A stretch of DNA of 8,458 nucleotides from Moraxellaceae bacterium (GTDB lineage Bacteria > Pseudomonadota > Gammaproteobacteria > Pseudomonadales > UBA3067), in the NCBI GenBank assembly GCA_002401525.1, contig NVTH01000100.1:4052-12509 (forward strand), in the 5' to 3' direction. This document shows, piece after piece, positions 1 through 7,592 of this stretch. Below the pieces are notes generated by a model, which saw only the letters and a list, made by a program, of their open reading frames with translations, searched no databases and was not told the origin of the DNA. Position 1 is the stretch's first letter, and each line of letters opens with the position of its first letter. Both the position numbers and the translations under genes were made by a program.

Positions 1-1974
1 GACGCCATCAAAAAAGTCGTCGATAATGGTGTGTAAATCGGCCAAAGATTTTAGTGCTTGGGTATAAGCTCCTTGTTTAAAGAAGGGCGTCACCTCAAGC
101 AGTTTTTTCTCGAGCGCTTTCGCTAGTTGAATTTCTAGGGTTTCGGACAGTAGTGCGAAGTTTAAGGATTCAAGGGCGAAATTTTTATCTTGTTTATTGA
201 GAATATTTTTAACCCGTTTATTAGCCGCGCTCAAAGACTTGGCTTCGGGTAAAGTGCTGAATTCCTGTACTGCCAAAATACGCTGATGGAAATCCAAGGG
301 CCTGCTTGGGTTCTTGTTTTCAACCGAAATTATGATGGGGGTACTAATCCCTTGCTCTTTATAGTGGGCGCGATATCGACTGCTAAAAAATTCAAGCAAC
401 GGCGTTTGAACTTCCACGGCACCTAATTTAGATTCAAATAATTGTTCAGAAAAACCGATTAAATCTTTTAAATCCAGGTTTAAGGCTTTGTCGATGATGA
501 TTCGGATTATTCCTAAGGAAGCTCTGCGTAACGCAAAGGGATCTTTATCACCGCTAGGTATTTGGCCGATTGCAAAGATTCCTACCAATGAATCAAGCCG
601 ATCAGCGATTGCTAGTGCACAACCCTCTAAAGTGGAGGGCAAAGAATCGCCTGAAAACTTAGGTAAGTAGTGTTCCCGAATCGCAATGCTTACTGCGTAG
701 GATTCATTAGCGTGTTCAGCGTAGTAGCTGCCCATAATGCCTTGTAAATCCGGAAACTCACCGACCATATTGGTGGTGAGATCTGCTTTACACAGTAAGG
801 CAGATTTTTCAGTGGATGCGACGTCCGCTTTTATTTGCTGGGCAATATAGACCGAAAGTTTCGCGACGCGCTTAATTTTTTCTCCAACACTGCCGAGCTT
901 ATATTGGAAAGTGACGTGATCTAATTTATCGGCGAAACTTTGCAAGCTGTGTTTTTTGTCTGTGTCGAAAAAGAATTTAGCGTCCGCTAAACGAGGTCTA
1001 ATAACCTTTTCATTTCCAGAAACTACATTTTCTGCGGCTTTACTTTCAATATTGCAAATGGTCACAAACAATGGCAATAAACGATTGTTGTTATCCACAA
1101 TGGGAAAATATTTCTGATGTTCCTGCATCGCTGAAATCAAGGCTTCCTGAGGCACCTCTAAAAACTCTTTATCGAATTTTCCTACCAATGCCACCGGCCA
1201 TTCTACCAACCCGGTTACTTCAGAAAGTAAGTCTTCGTCTATTATCGGTTTGGCGGTGGTGGATTGACTTGCGTTAATCACTTGTTGGCGAATTTGTTCT
1301 TTACGTTTGGAAAAGTCAGCAATAACTCGACCGTCTTTTTCTAGCACGATTTCATATTGCTTTGGATTTAAAACGGTTAATGCATTAGGGGCGTGAAAGC
1401 GATGACCGTAAGTTTGATTGGACGACCGTTTACCCAATAGTTCGCATGGAACAATAGCGTCACCGAATAAAAATAGAATCCAATGTACCGGTCGGGTAAA
1501 ACCTTCCCGGCCATTACCCCACCTCATACGTTTAGCAATGGGTAATTGATTGATTACCTGCTGAGCTATTTCTGGTAATAATGATTCGGTTAACTGGCCT
1601 TCTTGGTCTTTCCTAAAGACTAGCCAGCTGCCTTTTTCTGTTTCCAATAGTTCGAGATCGGCAAATTCAACGCCACAGGATTTTGCGAACCCGAGGGCGG
1701 CTTTGCTTGGATTACCTTCAGAATCTTTGGCCGCTTTGACGGAAGGTCCTTTGCGTTCAATCTTCTGGATCGGTTGTTGAATAGCAAGGTTTTCGATATG
1801 AACGGTGATGCGTCTAGGGGTGGCGTAACACTTAAATGCAGAAAATTGTAAATTGTTGTCGTTTAACGCCTGGGTAAAAAGTTGACCGAAACTTTCTGAT
1901 AAAAAATATAAACTTTTCGAGGGCAGCTCTTCAGTGCCTATTTCGAATAATAAATCCTTCACTGCGCCGCTCAT
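1..1974 (-). CDS. glyS: Glycyl-tRNA synthetase beta subunit, 3' end cut off by the window
   Basis: This is the beta subunit of the bacterial alpha2beta2 glycyl-tRNA synthetase, a cytosolic enzyme charging tRNA-Gly. The beta chain carries tRNA recognition and is needed with GlyQ for activity. The frame is open without a stop for 658 codons from the ATG at 1974 to position 1. Since the family is usually near 690 residues, only about 30 C-terminal residues are missing. The N-terminus has the typical [12 protein letters not shown] start. Residues 396-419 hold the conserved [12 protein letters not shown] and [10 protein letters not shown] stretch of the HD-like central domain. DPFALRR at 478-484 precedes the C-terminal anticodon-binding region. 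The start is fixed by an AGGAGAG Shine-Dalgarno sequence at 1980-1986 and by a 4-base ATGA overlap with the glyQ stop, which suggests translational coupling. No frameshift or odd residue was seen. Confidence 0.97.
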   Translation of the reverse strand, partial: MSGAVKDLLFEIGTEELPSKSLYFLSESFGQLFTQALNDNNLQFSAFKCYATPRRITVHIENLAIQQPIQKIERKGPSVKAAKDSEGNPSKAALGFAKSCGVEFADLELLETEKGSWLVFRKDQEGQLTESLLPEIAQQVINQLPIAKRMRWGNGREGFTRPVHWILFLFGDAIVPCELLGKRSSNQTYGHRFHAPNALTVLNPKQYEIVLEKDGRVIADFSKRKEQIRQQVINASQSTTAKPIIDEDLLSEVTGLVEWPVALVGKFDKEFLEVPQEALISAMQEHQKYFPIVDNNNRLLPLFVTICNIESKAAENVVSGNEKVIRPRLADAKFFFDTDKKHSLQSFADKLDHVTFQYKLGSVGEKIKRVAKLSVYIAQQIKADVASTEKSALLCKADLTTNMVGEFPDLQGIMGSYYAEHANESYAVSIAIREHYLPKFSGDSLPSTLEGCALAIADRLDSLVGIFAIGQIPSGDKDPFALRRASLGIIRIIIDKALNLDLKDLIGFSEQLFESKLGAVEVQTPLLEFFSSRYRAHYKEQGISTPIIISVENKNPSRPLDFHQRILAVQEFSTLPEAKSLSAANKRVKNILNKQDKNFALESLNFALLSETLEIQLAKALEKKLLEVTPFFKQGAYTQALKSLADLHTIIDDFFDGV

Positions 1975-2936
1975 TTATTCTCTCCTGCTTGGACCTGAGC
2001 CAATACTTGATCTCTTATTTTTTCATCTGCCAGTGGAAACCCTAGGGCGCGACGTGATTCAAAATAAGTTTCCGCGACAGCTTTCGCTAAACTACGCACT
2101 CGAAGCATAAAACGTTGACGTTCAGTGACTGAAATAGCGTGACGAGCGTCCAGTAAATTAAATAGGTGCGATGCTTTTAAAACGAATTCATAGGCTGGCA
2201 ATGCCAAGCCTTTATCAATCAGTGACTGACTTTCTTTTTCGCAGCGGTCAAATTGATCAAACAGGCTGTCTATATCGGCGTGTTCAAAATTGTAGGCAGA
2301 CATTTCCACTTCATTTTGATGGTAAACGTCGCCGTAGGTGACCTTGCCGAATTTTCCTTCAGTCCACACTAAATCAAAAATACTGTCCACGCCTTGCAGG
2401 TACATAGCAATGCGTTCCAAGCCGTAGGTAATTTCCCCCATTACCGGAAAACAATCAATCCCTCCGACCTGTTGAAAATAAGTGAATTGGGTGACCTCCA
2501 TGCCGTTTAGCCAAACCTCCCAACCTAGCCCCCAAGCGCCTAAGGAAGGAGATTCCCAGTTGTCTTCCACAAACCGAATGTCATGTACCAGTGGGTCGAT
2601 GCCGAGCATTTTAAGCGATCCCAGATAAAGTTCTTGGATTTCTTCAGGGGAGGGCTTAATCACCACTTGGAATTGGTAATAATGCTGCAGACGATTGGGG
2701 TTTTCACCGTAGCGTCCGTCGGTAGGTCGGCGACAAGGTTGAACGTAGGCAGAAGCCCACTTTTCGGGGCCAATGGCACGTAAAAATGTCGCGGGGTGAA
2801 ACGTACCGGCACCGACTTCCAAATCCAGCGGTTGGTTAAGAATACAGCCTTGTTCGGCCCAGTATTCTTGCAACGCTAAAATGAGTCCTTGGAAGGTTCG
2901 GCCGGGGTTATTGATGGAAGACGGGGTATTACTCAT
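1971..2936 (-). CDS. glyQ: Glycyl-tRNA synthetase alpha subunit
   Basis: This is the catalytic alpha subunit of glycyl-tRNA synthetase, a class II aminoacyl-tRNA synthetase that activates glycine with ATP and works with GlyS. The product is 321 residues from the chosen start, slightly longer than the roughly 300 of E. coli. Visible signatures are [19 protein letters not shown] (from about residue 66, motif 2 region), [20 protein letters not shown] (136-155) and the motif 3 segment [16 protein letters not shown] (168-183). I chose ATG at 2936. An in-frame TTG at 2981 would add 15 residues that do not resemble the family. It would also lie within a few bases of the transcription start implied by the promoter at 2990-3019. 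The Shine-Dalgarno sequence before 2936 is weak (GGA only). The TGA stop overlaps the glyS ATG. The extra N-terminal [11 protein letters not shown] before RTFQGLI is a short divergent tail. Confidence 0.97.
   Translation of the reverse strand: MSNTPSSINNPGRTFQGLILALQEYWAEQGCILNQPLDLEVGAGTFHPATFLRAIGPEKWASAYVQPCRRPTDGRYGENPNRLQHYYQFQVVIKPSPEEIQELYLGSLKMLGIDPLVHDIRFVEDNWESPSLGAWGLGWEVWLNGMEVTQFTYFQQVGGIDCFPVMGEITYGLERIAMYLQGVDSIFDLVWTEGKFGKVTYGDVYHQNEVEMSAYNFEHADIDSLFDQFDRCEKESQSLIDKGLALPAYEFVLKASHLFNLLDARHAISVTERQRFMLRVRSLAKAVAETYFESRRALGFPLADEKIRDQVLAQVQAGENK
1980..1986 (-). promoter_or_regulatory. Shine-Dalgarno sequence of glyS inside the glyQ 3' end
   Basis: The minus strand reads AGGAGAG, then five bases, then the glyS ATG at 1974. 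It is the strongest ribosome binding site seen in the window and lies within the last codons of glyQ. Together with the ATGA stop/start overlap it fixes the glyS start and suggests coupled translation of the two subunits. Confidence 0.85.
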
Positions 2937-2989
2937 GATGGGTCCATTGGGGGGTGATCCGGAGCGAGTTTCTGATCTCAAAGCAGCCG

Positions 2990-3019
2990 AGTATACCTTA
3001 ATTAATTCGCTTCTGTGAG
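2990..3019 (-). promoter_or_regulatory. Candidate sigma70 promoter for glyQ-glyS
   Basis: On the minus strand a -10 element TATACT (2990-2995, five of six matches to TATAAT, preceded by GG) is separated by 18 bases from CTCACA (3014-3019, four of six matches to TTGACA). Transcription would begin near 2983 and give a leader of about 47 bases before the glyQ ATG at 2936. No convincing terminator hairpin with a T-run was seen between the kinase stop and this promoter, so read-through from upstream is possible. The call rests on motif matching by eye. Confidence 0.6.
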
Positions 3020-3051
3020 TTTGAGAATAGCCTCTCTAAAAGTGTCTATTA

Positions 3052-3097
3052 GGCAAGGTAGACGGGAAAATTCAGGGCAGGTAGACGGAAAAATTTG
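3052..3097. repeat. Imperfect 23-bp tandem duplication at the 3' end of the kinase gene
   Basis: Two adjacent 23-base units occupy 3052-3074 and 3075-3097. Their core, GGTAGACGG followed by an A-rich run and TT, matches at 16 of 17 positions (3056-3072 against 3079-3095). The right unit encodes the last codons of the kinase (NFSVYLP). The left unit lies almost entirely after the TGA stop; in a shifted frame it would encode the near-copy NFPVYLA followed by TAA. It looks like a local slippage or recombination duplication. Confidence 0.75.
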
Positions 3098-3743
3098 CGC
3101 CGCCAAATCGATCACTACTCCCTAGTTTGATATAGCCGGAGATGCCTTTATTTTCGTGGCAGGCGGCAATTTCTGATGCAAAGTAGAGTCCTAATCCGGT
3201 ATTGGATCCTTCACTTTCTAGAGGGTTAGAGAAGTCTTGTTGCGCTAGTAAATCCTTGGGATAGCCTTCGCCATCATCCTCAACGGATAACACCATGAAG
3301 TCATTTTCTTTTCGTGCACTCAGAACAATGTGTTGCTGAGCGAATCCCAATGAATTATGGACCGCAGTATCAACAATGCAAGAAATCAGGTTTTCGTCGA
3401 AAAAAGCGGCGAGGGTTTCGTCGCATTGATATTCGATGGCAATTTTTTTTGCCTTACACGCGGCATTATGTTGTACCGATTTTTCTTCCAGGAAATCCTC
3501 CACACCGTGTTGGATTTGTTGCGGTCGAAGTTCTTTTTGATTGAGTTTATACAAGGCCAATAAGCGCATTAGCTCATTGCCGATATGGGTGGCATCTTGT
3601 TTAAGAAAGACTATTTCGTTGTTGCTGTCAGGATGTTGAGTTTGTAATAATTCGAGACGAAATATCATCGAATTAATTTGGTTTTTTATTTCATGGATGG
3701 ATGAAGATAAAAGTATGGAAATATCAAGGCTTTTTGAAGACAT
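3072..3743 (-). CDS. Short cytosolic sensor-less histidine kinase
   Basis: The 223-residue product has the layout of a histidine kinase core without a sensor domain, signal peptide or membrane segment, so it should be cytosolic. An H-box (SSSIHEIKNQIN, His17) lies almost at the N-terminus and begins a helical dimerisation/phosphotransfer region to about residue 90. A HATPase_c domain follows, with an N-box near 125-134 keeping Asn130, a G1 box EDDGEGYP (155-162) and a G2 box TGLGLYFA (182-189), and it ends in the GGANFSVYLP strand. The proline usual after HEIKN is Gln22, and the first N-box Asn position appears to be Thr. The start at 3743 is preceded by AGGT about 8 bases upstream. It lies 42 bases downstream of the TPR response regulator in the same direction, so that protein is its likely partner. 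The signal it senses cannot be read from the sequence. It could instead be a phosphatase or modulator. Confidence 0.85.
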   Translation of the reverse strand: MSSKSLDISILLSSSIHEIKNQINSMIFRLELLQTQHPDSNNEIVFLKQDATHIGNELMRLLALYKLNQKELRPQQIQHGVEDFLEEKSVQHNAACKAKKIAIEYQCDETLAAFFDENLISCIVDTAVHNSLGFAQQHIVLSARKENDFMVLSVEDDGEGYPKDLLAQQDFSNPLESEGSNTGLGLYFASEIAACHENKGISGYIKLGSSDRFGGANFSVYLP

Positions 3744-3785
3744 CTAAACAACCTGTCATCTGGGAGAGTCAGTCAATTTTAGGGT

Positions 3786-5351
3786 TTATTTCAATTCATA
3801 TTTCTTATAGAGAGTGTGTAATTTTTTATATCTTGCAAAATTGGAATCATTGGCGGCGATGTCTTCCAATTTTTTAAAATAAAAGGTGCAGTCTTTAACT
3901 AATAGTTTGTTGGGACCTTCTGTTTCCAATAGTTTGATACAGGCTTGTGTGGCATTAAGTATTGCGCTGATGCTTGGATTAGGATCTTGAGTGGCTTTAC
4001 GAAACGTGGCGACTGCATCTCGAAATTTTCCAGCTTTGAAATATTTAACCCCTTCGGCATTAAGAGTATCAAAATTAATTAAACTAGAGTCGTATTTTTT
4101 TCGGTATTCTTCGGCTTCTTTATCTTGGTGGTTGGCTTCCAAGCATTCCGCCATTGCGATGCCTAAATGATTAGGCAGGTCCTCTCCATATTCTTCAATA
4201 ATCTTTAAAGATTTCTTAATATATCTTTCAGCTTCTTTTTGTTTGTCTTGGTTGGCGCTGGTTTCTCCTCTCAATATGGTAGAGTGAAGAGCAATGTCTT
4301 TCTGATTACCGTAGTCTTTTTCAAGAGCTTCGAGGGTACGAATGGCCTCAGTGCAAGCGTCTCTTCCTGGACGCCCTTTGAAATTCTTGATTTTATTTTG
4401 CAGCGCTTTGGTTAAGCCAGTATAATTACCGGAACTTTTAAAGCAGGAATCTTTTCCTAGACTGACTGCTTTTCGATAGGCTTTCTCGCCAGCTTCCCAA
4501 TCTTCAGTAATCGCGGATACCCTACCGAGTTCGTTTTGGCGAAGCACAGACTTAGGGGATTGTTTAACCGCCTGGAGTAAACTTTTTTGAGCCAGTTCGA
4601 ATTTTTGTTCCGAGGCATAAACTTTGGCTAACCAATCATGAGCTTCGACATTTCTTTTGTCTTCTTTTGCTAATTCTTCGAAGATTGCTTTCGCTTCGTC
4701 GTGTCTATTATCATAAAAGGCACATTTACCCACGCCTAATTTTGCCCAGGGTATATAGCGTATTTCTAACACGTCGTTAAATAATTGCTCAGCCTCTTGA
4801 TACCGCTCTAATTTGAGTAATAATTTACTTTTAAATCGATACGCTTTAATTTGAAATTTGCTTTCCACCGCGATAATTTTATCGCAGGCTTCAACAGCTA
4901 AATCCGGCTTTCGACTGTCAATGGCTTTGTCGATTTCTTGAAAGGCTTGCTTATCGCGAACTATTCTATCTAATCTACTTTTTAGATTTTCGTGGGTAAT
5001 AGGTTTAGTAATATAACCGTCGGGTTCATATTCTAATGCGCCCATTACCATTTCTACAGTCGTGGCCGCAGTGATCAATACAAAGATAGAGGATGCTTTT
5101 AAGAGGCCGCTGTGGCGAGTTTCTTCTAAAACTTGTTGGCCGTCTTTGCCTTTTCCAAGTTCGTAATCACAAAGCACAATATCAAAGTTGCCGGCGATGA
5201 TTTTACTAATGCCTTGATCACCACTGGTAGCTGTTTCAACATTATTGGCTCCGAATAACTTCATCATCTGTTTCAGGGACGAACGAAATTCCGCATGGTC
5301 TTCAATAATAATGAATTTTTTCTTATGGTAATCGATAGTGCGCTTCATCAT
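3786..5351 (-). CDS. Response regulator: CheY-like receiver fused to TPR repeats
   Basis: From the ATG at 5351 the product has 521 residues. Residues 11-133 form a receiver domain with the acidic pair Glu17-Asp18, phosphoacceptor Asp62 (in CDYEL), Thr94 (LITA) and Lys116 (TKP), so all key phosphorylation residues are present. The rest is helical and TPR-like. Clear units lie at about 168-200, 201-231, 235-265, 269-299 and 428-457 (NAEGVKYFKAGKFRDAVATF), with a less regular lysine- and glutamate-rich section between. There is no DNA-binding, GGDEF, EAL or other enzymatic output, so phosphorylation probably changes protein-protein contacts. The start is uncertain: GTG at 5366, ATG at 5351 and ATG at 5348 are in frame and none has a clear Shine-Dalgarno sequence. 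ATG was chosen because receiver domains start shortly after. It precedes the kinase gene by 42 bases, as an operon would. The target is unknown. Confidence 0.9.
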   Translation of the reverse strand: MMKRTIDYHKKKFIIIEDHAEFRSSLKQMMKLFGANNVETATSGDQGISKIIAGNFDIVLCDYELGKGKDGQQVLEETRHSGLLKASSIFVLITAATTVEMVMGALEYEPDGYITKPITHENLKSRLDRIVRDKQAFQEIDKAIDSRKPDLAVEACDKIIAVESKFQIKAYRFKSKLLLKLERYQEAEQLFNDVLEIRYIPWAKLGVGKCAFYDNRHDEAKAIFEELAKEDKRNVEAHDWLAKVYASEQKFELAQKSLLQAVKQSPKSVLRQNELGRVSAITEDWEAGEKAYRKAVSLGKDSCFKSSGNYTGLTKALQNKIKNFKGRPGRDACTEAIRTLEALEKDYGNQKDIALHSTILRGETSANQDKQKEAERYIKKSLKIIEEYGEDLPNHLGIAMAECLEANHQDKEAEEYRKKYDSSLINFDTLNAEGVKYFKAGKFRDAVATFRKATQDPNPSISAILNATQACIKLLETEGPNKLLVKDCTFYFKKLEDIAANDSNFARYKKLHTLYKKYELK

Positions 5352-5532
5352 AACAAATGGGGCCACTGCTAATTGGACATCATTGCTAAAAGTCTAGAGA
5401 GGTATTGAGGGATTCGCCACTAAACTTGGGGCTCATTAGCTTTAGTATGTTGTTATTTAAGGGGCGTTGAGTGATAGGAAATGGTGGTTTATAACTAATT
5501 GTTATGACCCTATGGGTTTTCAATACTGAAGG
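5352..5532 (-). other. Spacer upstream of the response regulator, with two small inverted repeats
   Basis: This spacer of about 180 bases separates the methyltransferase from the response regulator and presumably holds the promoter of the two-component pair. Two short inverted repeats lie side by side: ATAAC-N5-GTTAT at 5491-5505 and ACCC-N3-GGGT at 5507-5517. Both have arms of only 4-5 bases and neither forms a good terminator in the minus direction. TTGAAA (near a -35) and TATAAA (near a -10) occur on the minus strand but 24 bases apart, which is too far for a normal sigma70 promoter. I could not assign a promoter with confidence. Confidence 0.35.
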
Positions 5533-6105
5533 CTAATTTTTAACAATGATTCCGCTTTGGCCGGGTTTATTCGGGCAATGTTGGGGACGTTCAAAAGTTT
5601 CTAATTGTGTTAAGCCGTTAAAATGTTCTACAAGCTGGTTATCTTTGAGAAGAAATTGAGAATTTTTAGGACCGCCGTGGCTGGGGGAGTCTAAATTATG
5701 AGATTGATAGAAAAGTACGCCGTTAGGCTTTAAGGCATTTTTTAGAGGATCAAATATTGAAGACGCCAGGAAATAGGAAACTACTATTACGTCAAAGGAG
5801 TTTTCTGGAGGGGGATTCTCGAAGACATCGATTACTTTAGGAGTGATGGGTAACTGTTGTTGTTTTACGATTGCTTCCAGACGAGAAATGGCTTGTTGAG
5901 AAAAGTCCCAGGCGGAAACGGTAAAGCCTCTTTGGCTCAGAAAAATTGCATTGCCGCCGAGTCCGCAGGCGAGATCGAGGGCAAGTCCAGAAGGGGGCAA
6001 GTAATGATGAAAATCAATCAGTAATGAACAGGCTTGCGCTTGTAAGGCGTTATTTTGATAACGTTGATCCCATTTCTGTTGCCTGGCAAGTATGGTTTCT
6101 TTCAT
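5533..6105 (-). CDS. Class I SAM-dependent methyltransferase, TehB-like fold, substrate unknown
   Basis: The 190-residue product has a Rossmann-type methyltransferase fold. Motif I is ALDLACGLGGNA (42-53, SAM-binding glycine loop). The acidic end of strand 2 is AWDFS (Asp67, expected to bind the ribose of SAM). The strand 4 segment is FDVIVVSYFL (104-113), and KPNGVLFYQSH (126-136) is the following helix-turn-strand. The N-terminal WDQRY motif is common in the TehB/thiopurine-methyltransferase-like group. It has no signal peptide or membrane segment, so it acts in the cytosol. The ATG at 6105 lies 21 bases after the trkH stop, which suggests cotranscription with trkA-trkH, although no clear Shine-Dalgarno sequence precedes it. 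The stop is TAG. Nothing shows the methyl acceptor. A tellurite or small-molecule detoxification role is only a family-level possibility, and a link to potassium transport is not established. Confidence 0.87.
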   Translation of the reverse strand: MKETILARQQKWDQRYQNNALQAQACSLLIDFHHYLPPSGLALDLACGLGGNAIFLSQRGFTVSAWDFSQQAISRLEAIVKQQQLPITPKVIDVFENPPPENSFDVIVVSYFLASSIFDPLKNALKPNGVLFYQSHNLDSPSHGGPKNSQFLLKDNQLVEHFNGLTQLETFERPQHCPNKPGQSGIIVKN

Positions 6106-6126
6106 AAGGGGATAGTTGAGTGAGGT

Positions 6127-7578
6127 TTATCGGCGCCAGAACATTGGGCTAAAAAGCACCAGCAGGGTAAATACTTCGAGTCGTCCTAATAACATTGCAA
6201 AACAAAGAATCCATTTCGCATAATCATTGATGTTGCCATAGTGTTCGGAGACTGCACCGATTCCTGGGCCAAGATTATTGATGCTTGCGGCCACAGCGGA
6301 AAATGCCGTATCGAAATCAATACCGGTGGCCATCACTGCCATCAGTAAGAAAATAAACAGGGCAATGTAAACCCCCATAAACCCCCACACCGCTTCAATG
6401 ACTCGATCCGGCACGACTTTAGAACCTATTTTGATTAGGATCACCGCATTGGGGTGGATTAAGCGTTTTATCTCTCTCAACCCTTGTTTGTACATCAGTA
6501 AAATACGAATAATCTTGACGCCGCCTCCGGTTGAGCCGGCGCAACTGCCCGCAAAGCTGGCGAAGATTAATAGAAAAGGCAATAAACTCGGCCACAAGGA
6601 AAAATTAGCCACGCTATATCCCGTGGTGGTGGCGATTGAAATGGTTTCAAATAAACCGTAGCGAAGGGAGTCGGTCCAGCTGTCGTAGGTGCCGGTGATT
6701 TTTAATACCACGCAAGTGATCACTGCCGTGCTGAACAATAAAAATAAAAACAGTTTGGCTTCAGGGTCACGGAAGTAATGGAATACCGATTTTCGTCGCC
6801 AAGCGAGGAAATGCAGGGCGAAGTTAATGCCGGACAACACCATAAACAACATGGTGATGGCTTCGATGGAAGCACTGTTAAAGTAACCAATACTTTGGTC
6901 GTGAGTAGAAAAACCTCCGATCGCGACGGTGGAGAAACTATGGCAAATGGCGTCAAACAAAGTCATTCCAGCCCACCAGTAACTGAGTCCACAGGAAACC
7001 GTTAAAGTGAGGTAGATAATCCAAAGGGTTTTTGCGGTTTCTTTTATCCGCGGGGTCAGCTTGGTGTCTTTTACCGGACCCGGAGTTTCTGCACGATAGA
7101 GCTGCATGCCGCCAATGCCTAACATCGGTAGTACTGCGACGGCCAGGACGACGATCCCCATTCCGCCCAGCCATTGCAACTGTTGGCGGTAGTAGAGCAA
7201 TGACTTGGGCAGGTCATCGAGATGAGTAATCACCGTGGCACCGGTGGTGGTCAGTCCGGAGAGGGATTCGAACACTGCATCAGTGAAGCTCATGTCGATG
7301 TGAGTGGAGAGTACTAAGGGAATCGCACCGAACAGGGTCAATACCACCCAAAACAACACCACTACTAAAAATCCGTCGCGGGTTCGAAGCTCTGTTTTGC
7401 GACTCTGAACCGGCAGCCAGCTGAATAGTCCAGTGAAAAGAGAGAGTGCAAAGGCCATTAAAAAGGTGTCTCGGCCGCCGTCGTCGTAAATCAGTGACAC
7501 TAATAAAGGAGGCACCATGGTGAAACTGAATAACATCAGCAATACGCCGGTAATGCGCAACACAACGGATAAATGCAT
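6127..7578 (-). CDS. trkH: Trk potassium uptake protein, membrane subunit TrkH
   Basis: This is the inner-membrane, K+-translocating subunit of the Trk system, which works with the cytosolic ring protein TrkA. The 483-residue product has the full family length, and hydrophobic segments run throughout from the first (about 7-30) to the C-terminal FSPMFWRR. The four pore-loop repeats are visible: TTTGAT (110-115), AIGGFSTH (219-226), TTTGYS (317-322) and NNLGPG (434-439), each keeping its filter glycine. CAGSTGGG (346-353), in the intramembrane gating loop after the third pore, is intact. The conserved GGMQLYRAETPGP stretch is at 156-168. The ATG at 7578 lies 14 bases after the trkA stop, and an AAGG overlapping that stop is a distant ribosome binding site. 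The order trkA-trkH suggests a single transcript, with the methyltransferase following. Confidence 0.98.
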   Translation of the reverse strand: MHLSVVLRITGVLLMLFSFTMVPPLLVSLIYDDGGRDTFLMAFALSLFTGLFSWLPVQSRKTELRTRDGFLVVVLFWVVLTLFGAIPLVLSTHIDMSFTDAVFESLSGLTTTGATVITHLDDLPKSLLYYRQQLQWLGGMGIVVLAVAVLPMLGIGGMQLYRAETPGPVKDTKLTPRIKETAKTLWIIYLTLTVSCGLSYWWAGMTLFDAICHSFSTVAIGGFSTHDQSIGYFNSASIEAITMLFMVLSGINFALHFLAWRRKSVFHYFRDPEAKLFLFLLFSTAVITCVVLKITGTYDSWTDSLRYGLFETISIATTTGYSVANFSLWPSLLPFLLIFASFAGSCAGSTGGGVKIIRILLMYKQGLREIKRLIHPNAVILIKIGSKVVPDRVIEAVWGFMGVYIALFIFLLMAVMATGIDFDTAFSAVAASINNLGPGIGAVSEHYGNINDYAKWILCFAMLLGRLEVFTLLVLFSPMFWRR

Positions 7579-7592
7579 AAAATTCTAGGGCC

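Noticed and set aside
488..670. Open plus-strand frame of 60 codons opposite glyS
   Set aside because: The minus-strand glyS frame is continuous and conserved here. The plus frame is a shadow.
2979..2981. TTG as the glyQ start, giving 336 residues
   Set aside because: The added residues do not match the family, and the start would fall almost at the transcription start predicted from the TATACT element. ATG at 2936 fits better.
3021..3041. Possible hairpin (GAGA/TCTC arms) as a terminator after the kinase gene
   Set aside because: The arms are only four bases long and no T-run follows on the minus strand.
6398..6661. Open plus-strand frame of 87 codons opposite trkH
   Set aside because: It lies entirely antisense to a highly conserved TrkH region, and its composition is that of a complementary frame.
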